Shown piece after piece: positions 1 through 7,982 of a stretch of 55,414 bases of DNA. Origin of the DNA: Bacillus sp. 103mf (GTDB taxonomy: Bacteria; Bacillota; Bacilli; Bacillales; Bacillaceae_G); contig NZ_FPAF01000019.1 of assembly GCF_900116295.1 (NCBI RefSeq), positions 1-55,414 of the forward strand, read 5' to 3'. The position numbers and the translations under genes were made by a program. Below the pieces are notes generated by a model. That model was given only the letters and a program-made list of their open reading frames with translations. It was not told the DNA's origin and did no database searches. Numbering within the stretch: position 1 is the stretch's first letter; the number at the start of each line of letters is the position of its first letter.

Positions 1-56
1 TGTACGAATGGAAGTAGTCCACCTACAAATTTTAAAACAGCCATTGCGATTGCCAT
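1..56 (-). CDS. Short amphipathic peptide, copy 1 (partial, runs off the window)
   Basis: The reading frame starts at ATG 56 and is cut by the window edge after 18 codons. The visible product is identical to the first 18 residues of the peptide encoded at 136-216; only one silent base differs. A strong Shine-Dalgarno GAGGAGG lies about 7 bases upstream. The sequence begins MAIAMAVLKFVGG and is hydrophobic with a single Lys in the visible part. It lies downstream of copy 2 on the same strand and probably shares its promoter. The function is unknown to me. Size and composition recall leaderless bacteriocins and phenol-soluble modulins, but no specific family was recognised. Confidence 0.65.
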   Translation of the reverse strand, partial: MAIAMAVLKFVGGLLPFV

Positions 57-135
57 AATGTTTCCTCCTCTGGTCTGTACATCAATTCATCTTTGCTATA
101 CAGATCATTTTTATAAATGATTGCTGAATATGAAC

Positions 136-216
136 TTACATAAATGCTTTTAAAAGCTCTTGTACGAATGGAAGTAATCCACCTACAAATTTTAAAACAG
201 CCATTGCGATTGCCAT
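136..216 (-). CDS. Short amphipathic peptide, copy 2 (26 residues)
   Basis: A complete 26-codon frame starts at ATG 216 and ends with TAA at 136-138. It is preceded by GAGGAGG at ideal spacing. The peptide starts MAIAMAVLKFVGG, has a central Pro at residue 16 and ends VQELLKAFM. Hydrophobic residues alternate with a few charged ones (K9, E20, K23), as in a membrane-active helix-hinge-helix. No signal peptide cleavage motif or double-glycine leader is present. Conservation of protein and SD between the two copies, with a silent change, argues that these are real genes. A sigma-A promoter and CcpA operator lie directly upstream. Candidate roles are a toxin, leaderless bacteriocin or modulin; this is inference. 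Confidence 0.72.
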   Translation of the reverse strand: MAIAMAVLKFVGGLLPFVQELLKAFM

Positions 217-268
217 ATGATTTCCTCCTCTTTTGTGGTATTACGATGTGTTTCATCTTTATACTCTT

Positions 269-297
269 ATTATAGTAAGCGCTTACATTTTTATCAA
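269..297 (-). promoter_or_regulatory. Sigma-A promoter of the peptide genes
   Basis: On the minus strand TTGATA (292-297) is followed by a 17-base spacer and a perfect TATAAT (269-274), about 50 bases upstream of the copy 2 start codon. The spacer is filled by the palindromic cre site described separately, so CcpA binding would block RNA polymerase. Confidence 0.8.
274..287. promoter_or_regulatory. CcpA (cre) operator
   Basis: The 12-base perfect palindrome GTAAGCGCTTAC (275-286) fits the cre consensus TGWAANCGNTNWCA with one end mismatch. It lies exactly between the -35 and -10 of the peptide promoter, which predicts catabolite repression. Confidence 0.75.
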
Positions 298-334
298 CAC
301 ATTTTAATATGCAATATTACATATTAAAATGTGT
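297..334. repeat. Perfect 15-bp inverted repeat next to the peptide promoter
   Basis: Arms at 297-311 and 320-334 are exact reverse complements separated by 8 bases. The repeat touches the -35 box of the peptide promoter. It could be an operator for a second regulator or an AT-rich hairpin; it lacks a T-run typical of a terminator. Confidence 0.6.
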
Positions 335-771
335 TTCAAATTCTCTTCCTTTTCTATGTGTTCATAGATTAAGTGATATAGGGAAATCTTGATACGTATA
401 CAAAGCCGTTCTATATATAAATGACTAATTTTTTCATCCTCTTGTACCTAAGCTTTTGTACTATTATGTATACTACTTAATAAGAAAATAGATAAGGGGA
501 GTGAAGGGCGTATGAGATATTTAAAAATTACAAATCCCCCCTAGGAAATTTTGGTGATTCAACTTTAACAAAAGATTCAGAGTAACTCCAGTTTATAAGG
601 TTTACTCTATTGTGGCGTTTGTATCTTGAATTCAAGAATAGAAAAATTGTTGACAAGCATAGTGATTGTTTGAGTAAACAATTTGTTACGCAATATATAA
701 TTTGTTATTTTTAAATAGAGGATTGTAGGTTATGTATATATCGTTATAATAAAATAGTGGGAAGTTTTTAT
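335..771. other. Intergenic stretch with decayed sequence
   Basis: No complete gene is seen. A frame at 512-544 has a good ribosome binding site (aaggggag) but stops after 10 codons at a run of six C; one extra base would extend it by 14 codons. A small palindrome attgttt-gagt-aaacaat lies at 665-682, just after a TTGACA at 650-655. A TATAAT at 745-750 may serve the downstream sequence. Confidence 0.4.
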
Positions 772-849
772 TTGAAAACATTTCAACCTATAAAGGAATT
801 TAATGTGAATCCAAGTACGATGGAGTTTCAAGAAGAGGGGGAAAAGTAA
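772..849 (+). pseudogene. Possible remnant of a GntR-type (YtrA-like) regulator
   Basis: A TTG-initiated 25-codon frame encodes KEFNVNPSTMEFQEEGEK near its end, which resembles the winged-helix segment of short GntR regulators (typically ...NVNPNTV...ELE.EG). The remainder of such a protein is absent. The match is short, so this is a tentative call from pattern only. Confidence 0.3.
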
Positions 850-913
850 GTGATTTTAGTTTAGGCTTAATGGCTGTTTATAAAATTGTTGTTGTCGATA
901 AAGGAGTTTTAAC

Positions 914-2149
914 ATGGACAAAGCTCATATACTTATACAAGAGGAAGTTAAAGCGTTAAAGCTTTTTTTAAGTTTATTTTATGTAATCTTCTTCTTGAGT
1001 GATATCCTGTATTATTATTTTTATCCAAAAGTGCAAATGGGAGATAGCGATATAGGTTTTCCAGAAGGTGGTTTAGGATTCTGGATGTATCCTTTTATGT
1101 TTTTATTGTTGTTAATTGCTATCTATTTTATAAAAAAGAAAAATATATATATTGTAAAATATATTATTTTTATAGGATATATTTTTATTGAGTTTATTGA
1201 TAATATAATGATTTATTATGGCACTACAAAACCATTTGACAGTGGTAATGCAGTAGAACCGTTTTTATTTTTATTTTCTCCTATTTTTGTAAATAAACGC
1301 TATTTTCGGATCGTGTCACTTGGGATTGTTGGAAAGTATGCCATTTTAGGAATCATGTTACATGCACCAATTGTAATTGTACCTATTGTGCTATGTGTAA
1401 GTTTTGCAACTATCGCGTTTATTCTGTTAACACGTTTTCAATCGTACATATGCACAATTGAAAACATGTTTGAAGAAGCACAACAAGCTGAAAAATTAGC
1501 AGTCATCGGAAAAATGGCGACTACGATTGCACATGAAATACGCAATCCATTAACATCATTAAAAGGCTTTACGCAGATGCAGAGAGAAAAGCACCCTGAA
1601 GATGTAGAATACTATAACATCATGGTGCAGGAAATTGAACGTATGAATGCGATTGTTAGTGAATTAATGGTTCTTGGAAAACCGAAAAAGAGACACTATA
1701 CATTACATAATATAAAAGATATTTTATATTATGTGATTTCGATTGTAGAACAGACAGCTGCTCAATATGGTATTACAATTTCAACAATGTTTGTTAAAGA
1801 ATTACCTTCTATAAAATGTGATGAAAAACAGATGAAACAAGTATTTCTTAATATTATTAAAAATGCGATAGAATCTATGCCTGGCGGCGGTAATATTATT
1901 GTGGAAGCGAATAGAGTTCATGGTGATCAGGTTGTAGTGAGTGTGATTGATGAAGGGTGCGGGATGGAGCAAGAGAAAATAGATAAAATAGGTGAAGCTT
2001 TTTATACGACAAAGGAAAATGGAACAGGTTTAGGTTTAATGGTTACATATAAAATTCTTGAAGAACATCAAGGTGAAATGGAATTTGAAAGCAGACTTGG
2101 TATCGGGACAAAGGTAAATATTAAGTTGCCGGTAGGAGAAGTGAATTAA
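914..2149 (+). CDS. Membrane sensor histidine kinase (sporulation-kinase-like)
   Basis: This 411-residue protein has several N-terminal membrane segments (about residues 15-36, 57-73, 80-100, 115-125, 133-173). They are followed by a HisKA domain with phospho-acceptor His207 in IAHEIRNPLTSLKGF, and a HATPase_c domain with the N box (NIIKNAIESM), the G1 box (DEGCGM) and a glycine-rich G2 segment (GTGLGLM). There is no PAS or HAMP domain and no neighbouring response regulator, so it is an orphan kinase. The architecture is that of B. subtilis KinB or KinD-type kinases feeding the Spo0 phosphorelay; which one cannot be decided here. The start ATG follows AAGGAG at good spacing. A strong terminator follows directly. 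Confidence 0.85.
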   Translation: MDKAHILIQEEVKALKLFLSLFYVIFFLSDILYYYFYPKVQMGDSDIGFPEGGLGFWMYPFMFLLLLIAIYFIKKKNIYIVKYIIFIGYIFIEFIDNIMIYYGTTKPFDSGNAVEPFLFLFSPIFVNKRYFRIVSLGIVGKYAILGIMLHAPIVIVPIVLCVSFATIAFILLTRFQSYICTIENMFEEAQQAEKLAVIGKMATTIAHEIRNPLTSLKGFTQMQREKHPEDVEYYNIMVQEIERMNAIVSELMVLGKPKKRHYTLHNIKDILYYVISIVEQTAAQYGITISTMFVKELPSIKCDEKQMKQVFLNIIKNAIESMPGGGNIIVEANRVHGDQVVVSVIDEGCGMEQEKIDKIGEAFYTTKENGTGLGLMVTYKILEEHQGEMEFESRLGIGTKVNIKLPVGEVN

Positions 2150-2160
2150 ATATACGTGAA

Positions 2161-2200
2161 AAAACTCTTCTTTCATATTCTAGAAAGAAGAGTTTTTTCG
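2161..2200 (+). terminator. Rho-independent terminator after the kinase gene
   Basis: Perfect 14-bp stem (2161-2174 with 2183-2196), 8-base loop, followed by a run of T. Confidence 0.85.
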
Positions 2201-2240
2201 TAATTCTGAATGAAAATATTTGAAACACAAAGCTGTTTAT

Positions 2241-2330
2241 TTTATCCCGCTATTTTTGTGCAATAAGACCACTACCTCAAGATTGGGAGAGAGGTGGAGG
2301 GAAAACTTACTGGTGGAAGTTTCACATTAT
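2241..2330 (+). repeat. Degenerate bcr1 repeat
   Basis: It starts TTTATCCCGC and ends GGAAGTTTCACATTAT, the two conserved ends of the bcr1-type repeat found intact at 19507-19662. The middle retains the segment ACTACCTCAAGATT but most of the internal stem is lost. It abuts an element B copy. Confidence 0.6.
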
Positions 2331-2463
2331 ACAAAGCCATTTTAAATTTTCAACATTCGCTGCTTTGCAGAATACAACATGCCCCGCACTCGTTCTCTAC
2401 GTTTAACCCTTGCACGTGGCAGGAAAAGGGGGTTATGTCGTTTTTTTAATTTGTATTTATATA
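2329..2463 (-). repeat. Element B copy, reverse, internally deleted
   Basis: Reads in reverse as the element B consensus: left terminal repeat near 2452-2463, then CTGCCACGTGCAAGGGTTAAA, and a right end similar to GCATAGCAGC...AAAATGG. The segment with the CTGGCC/GGTCAG hairpin is missing. Confidence 0.6.
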
Positions 2464-2544
2464 CTTTGTAGGTATTCACCTATTTTTTCCTACTTGCATA
2501 TTGTAGCTTATGTAGTGAAACTGCTTACAAGGGAGTGAAAGGCA

Positions 2545-3657
2545 GTGGAAGGAAACATAAAAAATTATTATGCTGGCGGTAATACAGCAAGGGGATTTTA
2601 CAGTTTATATGAAGAGAACGTAACGGGGTTAGACCGATTATTTATTCTAAAAGGTGGTCCTGGAACAGGAAAATCTTCACTTATGAAGGCGATTGGTCGT
2701 GATTGGGTAAAGAAAGGGTACGATATTGAGTTTTTACATTGTTCATCTGACAATCATTCAATTGATGGTGTGATTATTCCGGCGTTAAAAGTAGGGATTG
2801 TTGATGGAACGGCACCGCATGTGATTGAACCGAAAGTACCAGGTGTTGTAGAAGAGTATGTAAACTTAGGTATAGCTTGGGATTCTGCTGAGCTTAGGAC
2901 ACATAAAAGTGAGATTGTACATTATACATCAGAAGCGGCTAATTCGTTTCAGTCAGCTTATGCGTGTTTTAAGACGGCGCTAGAGATTCATGATGAATGG
3001 GAGAAGTTTTATATTGACCACATTGATTTTGAAAAAGCAAATGAATTAACAAAGCAGCTTATACAGCAGTTTTTCACTGATAAAACGTGTATGAAAAAAG
3101 CGAATGTGAAGCATCGTTTTTTAGGAGCGGCAACGCCAAAAGGAGCAGTTGATTTTGTTCCTAATTTAACGGAAGATGTACCGAAGCGTTATTTTATAAA
3201 AGGGCGACCTGGTTCTGGAAAATCGACGATGTTAAAGAAATTAGCAGCGGCAGCTGAAGAGAAAGGATTCGATGTTGAGATCTATCATTGCGGATTTGAT
3301 CCAAATAGTCTTGATATGGTCATTGTAAGAGAACTTGGCTTTGCCATTTTTGATAGTACAGCACCGCATGAATATTTTCCAACTCGTGAGAGTGATGAAA
3401 TCATTGATATGTATGAACTTATTATTGAACCGGGAACAGATGAAAAATATGCAGTAGAAATTCAAGATGTATCAAGACGCTATAGAGAGAAAATGAATGA
3501 AGCGATGTCCTATTTAGCAAAGGCAAAATCTGTGCGTGATAAACTAGAGAAAATTTATATTGCGGCGATGGATTTTGAAAAAGTGGATGCGTACAAAGAT
3601 GAGATTCAAGCTGAGTTTGAGCGGATTGCAGAATTTGTTGCCCAGCAGCAACAGTGA
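2545..3657 (+). CDS. Protein with two P-loop ATPase modules
   Basis: The 370-residue product has two Walker A motifs: GGPGTGKS at residues 37-44 and GRPGSGKS at 220-227. Each opens a homologous half, as shown by parallel segments such as DIEFLHCSSDNHSIDGV / DVEIYHCGFDPNSLDMV and IVDGTAPH / IFDSTAPH. It is therefore an internal duplication of one NTPase domain. I place it with the uncharacterised Bacillus family often labelled PRK06851; no biochemical role is known to me. The start is GTG at 2545, preceded by gggagtg. It stands alone, with its own terminator. Confidence 0.8.
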   Translation: MEGNIKNYYAGGNTARGFYSLYEENVTGLDRLFILKGGPGTGKSSLMKAIGRDWVKKGYDIEFLHCSSDNHSIDGVIIPALKVGIVDGTAPHVIEPKVPGVVEEYVNLGIAWDSAELRTHKSEIVHYTSEAANSFQSAYACFKTALEIHDEWEKFYIDHIDFEKANELTKQLIQQFFTDKTCMKKANVKHRFLGAATPKGAVDFVPNLTEDVPKRYFIKGRPGSGKSTMLKKLAAAAEEKGFDVEIYHCGFDPNSLDMVIVRELGFAIFDSTAPHEYFPTRESDEIIDMYELIIEPGTDEKYAVEIQDVSRRYREKMNEAMSYLAKAKSVRDKLEKIYIAAMDFEKVDAYKDEIQAEFERIAEFVAQQQQ

Positions 3658-3659
3658 AG

Positions 3660-3701
3660 AAAAGGAGCTGACTCGAAAAAGGATTAATGTCAGCTCCTTT
3701 T
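3660..3701 (+). terminator. Terminator after the two-P-loop ATPase gene
   Basis: 13-bp stem aaaaggagctgac / gtcagctcctttt with a 16-base loop, ending in T residues. Confidence 0.75.
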
Positions 3702-3736
3702 CGTGCATTTAGAATGTTGAACATTGTCGAAGTGTC

Positions 3737-3860
3737 TTTATCCCGCATTAACGGGCAGTACAGGTTGGGGAATCACGGGGAAGACAACTGCCCGTAAAAG
3801 CCCGATTGGGCGGGCTTTCCATCAGTGAGAAAAGCGTCACTGATGGAAGTTTCACTTTAC
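3737..3860 (+). repeat. bcr1 repeat, about 124 bp
   Basis: Begins TTTATCCCGCATTAACGGGC, contains CTGCCCGTAAAAGCCCGATT and the stem CCATCAGTG / CACTGATGG, and ends AAGTTTCACTTTAC. It is shorter than the 156-bp copy because the central ACCTCAAG segment is missing. Confidence 0.85.
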
Positions 3861-3871
3861 TTTGTGTCGAA

Positions 3872-3927
3872 TCGCCGATATATCGAAAAAATCGCTGATA
3901 TATTGCAAAAAATGGTCGATATATAAG
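3872..3927. repeat. Phased (C/T)GATA repeat array, 2.7 units
   Basis: Units tcgccgatatatcgaaaaaa (3872-3891), then a 21-base unit at 3892-3912 and a partial unit at 3913-3927. Period is 20-21 bases. Similar arrays lie at 27495-27610 and 30194-30247. It sits between a bcr1 copy and a terminator. Confidence 0.8.
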
Positions 3928-3976
3928 AAGAGGTTGATTCAAAAGACATCTGCATCTCTTTTGAGTCAGCTCCTCT
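3928..3976 (-). terminator. Terminator of the FAD oxidoreductase gene
   Basis: Imperfect hairpin of about 19-21 bases per arm (3928-3946 with 3956-3976), directly after the stop codon of the minus-strand gene at 3978. Confidence 0.65.
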
Positions 3977-3977
3977 T

Positions 3978-5186
3978 TCAAATCGGACGTGTTTGTCTGT
4001 ATAAATCAAGATTTGGACTTGATCCATTTATAATAACATCACGAATAATTCTAGAGAACACCATGCTGTATACTAAGCCATTATCACCATAAGGATAGAT
4101 AAAATAGCAGTTAGGCATTTCTTCATATATACCAATCATCGGTAGTCCATCATGCGTGCCGCCATAAAGGGCACCGAAATAAAATTCAGGTTTCACATCG
4201 ATATTGGGAAACAACTTTTGAAATTCTTTTAATAGTTTATCCCGTTTATGGATTAGTTTCGCATCTCGTTCTTCTGCGATATCCGTATCTTCATCAAGCC
4301 CGCCGATAATAACCCGGTTGTCAGCGGTAGTTCTTATATAAATATATGGGCGAGCAGTTTCCCAAATAAGTGTCCGTTTGTACCAGGAAGAAAAATCAGA
4401 TACAGGGGTTGTGACAATGGCATAAGAACTGCTAAGTGTTGCATTTTTGTCTTTTTTGAACTTTAATCCTTCATAGCCAGCAGCAATTATCACTTTTTTG
4501 GCAGTGATAGAATGACCATTTTTTGTAAAAAAAGTAGCTTTCTCTTTTTCTAATTTCTGCCCTGTTATTTCGGTATCTTCATATATTTTTACTCCTTTAT
4601 TTGAGGCTTGCTTTAATAGGCCGTGTGTAAATTTATATGGGTTAATTTCACCGTCGTTGTATGTATAAAGAGCGGTGCGTTTTTGAAAGGGATACTTTTG
4701 ACCAATTTGTTTTTCTGTTAGCCAAACTGCTTTGAATCCATGCTTTTGTAAGTAATAAAGTTCTTTTTCTAGTTTCTCAATATCATTTTCACAGCTGGCA
4801 TAGTACAAGCTATCACGGCGAATAAAATCAGATGAAATGGGTAAATTTTGAGAAGCAGCTTCAATGTCACAAATAGCTTGTTCGCATAATTTAAAATGAC
4901 GAACGGCATGTTCTTCGCCAAACGTATTCACAAGTTCAAAAAACATTTTATCACCTAAATATTGAATAAGTCCCGTGTTTGGTAAATTGCTTCCATGTCC
5001 AACTTTTCTTTTATCAACAACAACGACACGTAAGTCTGTTTCACTTAAGAAATGTGAAAATTGTGCCCCAGAACTTCCTGCACCTATAATTAACACATCA
5101 CATGTTATATCTTCTTGCAAAGATGAATACGTGGGTGGACTTGGGAGAGTTGTCGTCCAAAACATTTTACCTGTGTGTAAATCCAT
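3978..5186 (-). CDS. FAD-dependent amine/amino-acid oxidoreductase (DAO family)
   Basis: The 402-residue protein has an FAD-binding Rossmann motif (DVLIIGAGSSGAQ, about residues 30-42) followed by VVVVDKRKVGHGSN. A second typical segment KKVIIAAGYEG lies mid-protein and a C-terminal FAD contact DGLPMIG...YPYGDNGL near residues 350-380. This is the pattern of the DadA/glycine oxidase superfamily. It has no signal peptide, so it is probably cytoplasmic. The substrate cannot be read from sequence. The start ATG follows AGGTG at about 8 bases. The gene is monocistronic. Confidence 0.8.
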   Translation of the reverse strand: MDLHTGKMFWTTTLPSPPTYSSLQEDITCDVLIIGAGSSGAQFSHFLSETDLRVVVVDKRKVGHGSNLPNTGLIQYLGDKMFFELVNTFGEEHAVRHFKLCEQAICDIEAASQNLPISSDFIRRDSLYYASCENDIEKLEKELYYLQKHGFKAVWLTEKQIGQKYPFQKRTALYTYNDGEINPYKFTHGLLKQASNKGVKIYEDTEITGQKLEKEKATFFTKNGHSITAKKVIIAAGYEGLKFKKDKNATLSSSYAIVTTPVSDFSSWYKRTLIWETARPYIYIRTTADNRVIIGGLDEDTDIAEERDAKLIHKRDKLLKEFQKLFPNIDVKPEFYFGALYGGTHDGLPMIGIYEEMPNCYFIYPYGDNGLVYSMVFSRIIRDVIINGSSPNLDLYRQTRPI

Positions 5187-5329
5187 TTCTATGCACCTGC
5201 CTAAATGAAAATCATATTTCTAAAGTTACCGATTTAATGGAGTTGTATACGTTTTCGAATAAAAAGAAGGAATGTTATTATATTTGTCGAATTTCCGAGG
5301 AAATGATCAGAAAATGAGAGTGATATAGT

Positions 5330-6103
5330 ATGAGAGAAAAAATCCAATTAGAATTAGAAAGAATTGAGAAAGAGAATGATGTGAAAGTCTTGTTTGCAGT
5401 TGAATCAGGGAGCCGGGCATGGGGATTTCCATCAAAAGATAGTGATTATGATGTGCGTTTTGTATACGTACACCGATTGGAATGGTATTTATCAATTGAG
5501 CCGAAGCGAGATGTTATTGAGTATCCAATTAACGATGATCTTGATATAAGTGGCTGGGAACTCCGCAAAGCACTGCAGCTATTTTCTAAATCGAATCCAG
5601 CTTTGTTAGAGTGGATAAGTTCCCCCATTGTATACAATAAGGCATCAAATCTTCCTGAACGCTTGCAGGAAATGAGTAGTCATTTTGATCCAAAAGCAAC
5701 GATATATCATTATTTACATATGGCATCTAAAAACTATCGCACATTTTTGCAAAGTGAAGAAGTAAAGATAAAGAAATATTTTTATGTATTACGTCCGATA
5801 CTGGCGTGCAAATGGTTAGAAGAGAAAAAAATATTGCCACCTGTTGAGTTTGAAAGATTAATGAATGGATTAGCGTTGGATTCAGCACTTTTAGAAGAAA
5901 TTGAGAAACTGCTTGAGAAGAAAAAAGCGGGTATCGAGCTGGACGTAGGACCAAGAATTACGTTATTGAATAAATTTTTAGAAGAGCAGATTACATATTA
6001 TGAAGAGTACGTGAAGAGTTTAGAAAAGAAATCGGTTATAGATATTGAGCAGTTAAATGTATTATTTCGAGATATGTTACATCAAAGTTGGAAAGAGCAC
6101 TGA
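5330..6103 (+). CDS. Predicted nucleotidyltransferase (RlaP/PF10127-like)
   Basis: The 257-residue protein starts with a short helix and then carries the polymerase-beta-fold nucleotidyltransferase signature GSRAWGF...DSDYDVRFVY (about residues 27-46), with the DxD metal pair in DYD. Further segments (DDLDISGWELRKALQLF, NPALLEW) match the COG3541 / RlaP-type family, originally noted beside RNA ligases. No ligase gene is nearby, and the acceptor is unknown. The ATG at 5330 has a weak ribosome binding site (gagagtgat). An imperfect hairpin follows the stop codon. Confidence 0.75.
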   Translation: MREKIQLELERIEKENDVKVLFAVESGSRAWGFPSKDSDYDVRFVYVHRLEWYLSIEPKRDVIEYPINDDLDISGWELRKALQLFSKSNPALLEWISSPIVYNKASNLPERLQEMSSHFDPKATIYHYLHMASKNYRTFLQSEEVKIKKYFYVLRPILACKWLEEKKILPPVEFERLMNGLALDSALLEEIEKLLEKKKAGIELDVGPRITLLNKFLEEQITYYEEYVKSLEKKSVIDIEQLNVLFRDMLHQSWKEH

Positions 6104-6124
6104 TAAAATATTGGTGCTCTTCCT
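6093..6124 (+). terminator. Short hairpin after the nucleotidyltransferase gene
   Basis: Stem aagagcac / gtgctctt with a 13-base loop, overlapping the stop codon; the T-run is poor, so termination may be weak. Confidence 0.5.
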
Positions 6125-6153
6125 TATATTAGAGGTGAAATTTTATATTTAAC

Positions 6154-6348
6154 TATATAAATCCATTTTCATTTTTCAGACATAAAAGTCGTTGCTATGC
6201 AGAATACATCATGGTCGCTACTTGCATGCTCCCTTTGTTTGAAACCTCGCATGAGGCAGAAAAAGGCCCTGACCGCTGCAATACACGGCCAGGTGCTCTC
6301 GTCCTCCTCTAAAAAAAAGAGGTTTTTATGTTTTTTTACTTTTATATA
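6154..6348 (-). repeat. Element B copy, reverse, full length
   Basis: Both terminal repeats are visible: tatataaatccatttt at 6154 and acttttatata ending at 6348. Reading in reverse shows CACCTGGCC / GGTCAGGGCC with a T-run, then CTGCC...GCATGCAAGTAGCGACC. It lies in the convergent gap between two genes. Confidence 0.8.
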
Positions 6349-6373
6349 AGAGAATAGTTGTAAGCTTACAGCA

Positions 6374-7900
6374 TCACATATCTTCAATTCTTTTTAACGC
6401 TTCATCAGCCGGCCCTTCAATTACCTCTCCTTCAATTGAAAAACGTGAACCGTGACAAGGACAATCCCATGTGCATTCACCGCTATTCCATTCTACTTCG
6501 CAACCTAAATGTGTACAAGTTGTATCGACAATGTGAAGTTTACCGTCATCGTCTTTATATGCACCGGCACGTTTTCCGTTTACACTTACAACAGCACCTT
6601 CTCCGTTTTCGAGATCTTCGGGTTTACGAAGAGCAAATTCCAATTTTCCTTCAATTAAATGTTTTGCTACGTCAAGGTTTTGCGTAACAAACGTTTTTAT
6701 ATCTGGATTCGTATGGAATCGTGATGGTGCGTAGAGTTCTTTATATGGGCTATCGATTTTCATAACGGATGCTTTTAGCAATAGAGCTGCTGCGGTTCCA
6801 TTTGTCATACCCCATTTGCGGTAGCCCGTTGCTACAAAAATGTTAGGATTATTTTCATTGATATGTCCGACATAAGGAACTTTATCGAGTGTAATTAAAT
6901 CTTGTGTTGCCCATCTGTATGGAATTTCCTCTATGCCAAAGGTTTCTTCGCCAAATGTTTGCAGCGCTTCGTAATGGTTCATCATGTTAATGCCTTGTCC
7001 CGTTTTATGACTTTCACCACCAATTAACACGAGCTTTTCACCATCCATTGTGGTGTAGCGGAGGGATCGTTTTGGGTTATCGACGTTTATATACATTCCT
7101 CCTGGATACTCTTGCTTTGTTTTCACGCCAAGGACATAAGAGCGTTCGGCGTACATCCTTGCGAAGAAGAAGCTGGTCGCATCATAAAAGGGGAAGTGTG
7201 AACAAGAAATAATGTAACCACAAGTGATTCGATGTCCGTCCTTTGTAATCACTTGTTGATAAAATCCTTTTTCTACATCAATTGCAGTTGTATTTTCATA
7301 TAGAACGCCGCCAGCTTTAATAAATTCTTCGACAAGTGCTGCGAGGTAGCGAAGCGGGTGGAATTGCGCTTGATTCTTAATAACAAGTGCCGCTTTTATG
7401 GGAATGGGAAGAGGGATACTTTGTACGTATTCTCCAGGAATATCAAGCTTTTTGTATGCCTCTAATTCTGTTGTTAACTTGTGTAGATTATCGGTCTCGT
7501 TTGTATATAGATAAGCATCTTCTTCTGTGAAATCACATTGAATATTGTGCTCTTGTACGGTCTCTTTTATAAATTGCAGTGCTTCATTGTTTGCCTCGTA
7601 ATATAATTTTGCTTTTTCTTCTCCAAAGTGATTAATGAGTTCATTGTAAATAAGATCGTGCTGCGTTGTAATCTTTGCCGTTGTATGTCCAGTTGTTCCG
7701 TTTAAAATATTTCCTGCATCGATTAAAGCAACTTTGACGCCTTCTTTAGCGAGTAAATAAGCTGTTGTGATACCAGTGATACCTGCTCCAACAATGGCAA
7801 CTTCAGTTCTAATGTTCTCTGTTAGCTTTGGGAAGGTAGGCAAATGAATAGAATCACGCCAATATGGTTCTGGAAATTTTGGGAGCTGATTATGTTCCAA
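6374..7900 (-). CDS. yhfW: FAD-dependent oxidoreductase with C-terminal Rieske [2Fe-2S] domain (YhfW-like)
   Basis: The 508-residue protein begins with a DAO-type FAD-binding motif (VAIVGAGITGITTAYLLA, about residues 34-51). It ends with a Rieske domain: CTHLGC with Cys462 and His464, and CPCHG with Cys480 and His483 as predicted cluster ligands. Length and fusion match B. subtilis YhfW (about 509 residues). The substrate is unknown; the Rieske centre suggests electron transfer from the flavin. The start is TTG at 7900, chosen because AGAGGTG lies 7 bases upstream and no better ATG is in frame. A 30-bp perfect palindrome lies about 80 bases upstream. Confidence 0.85.
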   Translation of the reverse strand: MEHNQLPKFPEPYWRDSIHLPTFPKLTENIRTEVAIVGAGITGITTAYLLAKEGVKVALIDAGNILNGTTGHTTAKITTQHDLIYNELINHFGEEKAKLYYEANNEALQFIKETVQEHNIQCDFTEEDAYLYTNETDNLHKLTTELEAYKKLDIPGEYVQSIPLPIPIKAALVIKNQAQFHPLRYLAALVEEFIKAGGVLYENTTAIDVEKGFYQQVITKDGHRITCGYIISCSHFPFYDATSFFFARMYAERSYVLGVKTKQEYPGGMYINVDNPKRSLRYTTMDGEKLVLIGGESHKTGQGINMMNHYEALQTFGEETFGIEEIPYRWATQDLITLDKVPYVGHINENNPNIFVATGYRKWGMTNGTAAALLLKASVMKIDSPYKELYAPSRFHTNPDIKTFVTQNLDVAKHLIEGKLEFALRKPEDLENGEGAVVSVNGKRAGAYKDDDGKLHIVDTTCTHLGCEVEWNSGECTWDCPCHGSRFSIEGEVIEGPADEALKRIEDM

Positions 7901-7982
7901 GTGAATACACCTCTTATTTTAATAAGTTCTTGCTAACTATTTTTTCCAATTGTTAGGGATTTTATGTATTTGAATAGAATTG

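Noticed and set aside
512-600. Short frame MRYLKITNPP stopping at a run of six C, with a possible continuation in the next frame
   Set aside because: Phase variation or a sequencing error in the C-run was considered, but the combined product would be only about 24 residues with no recognised family.
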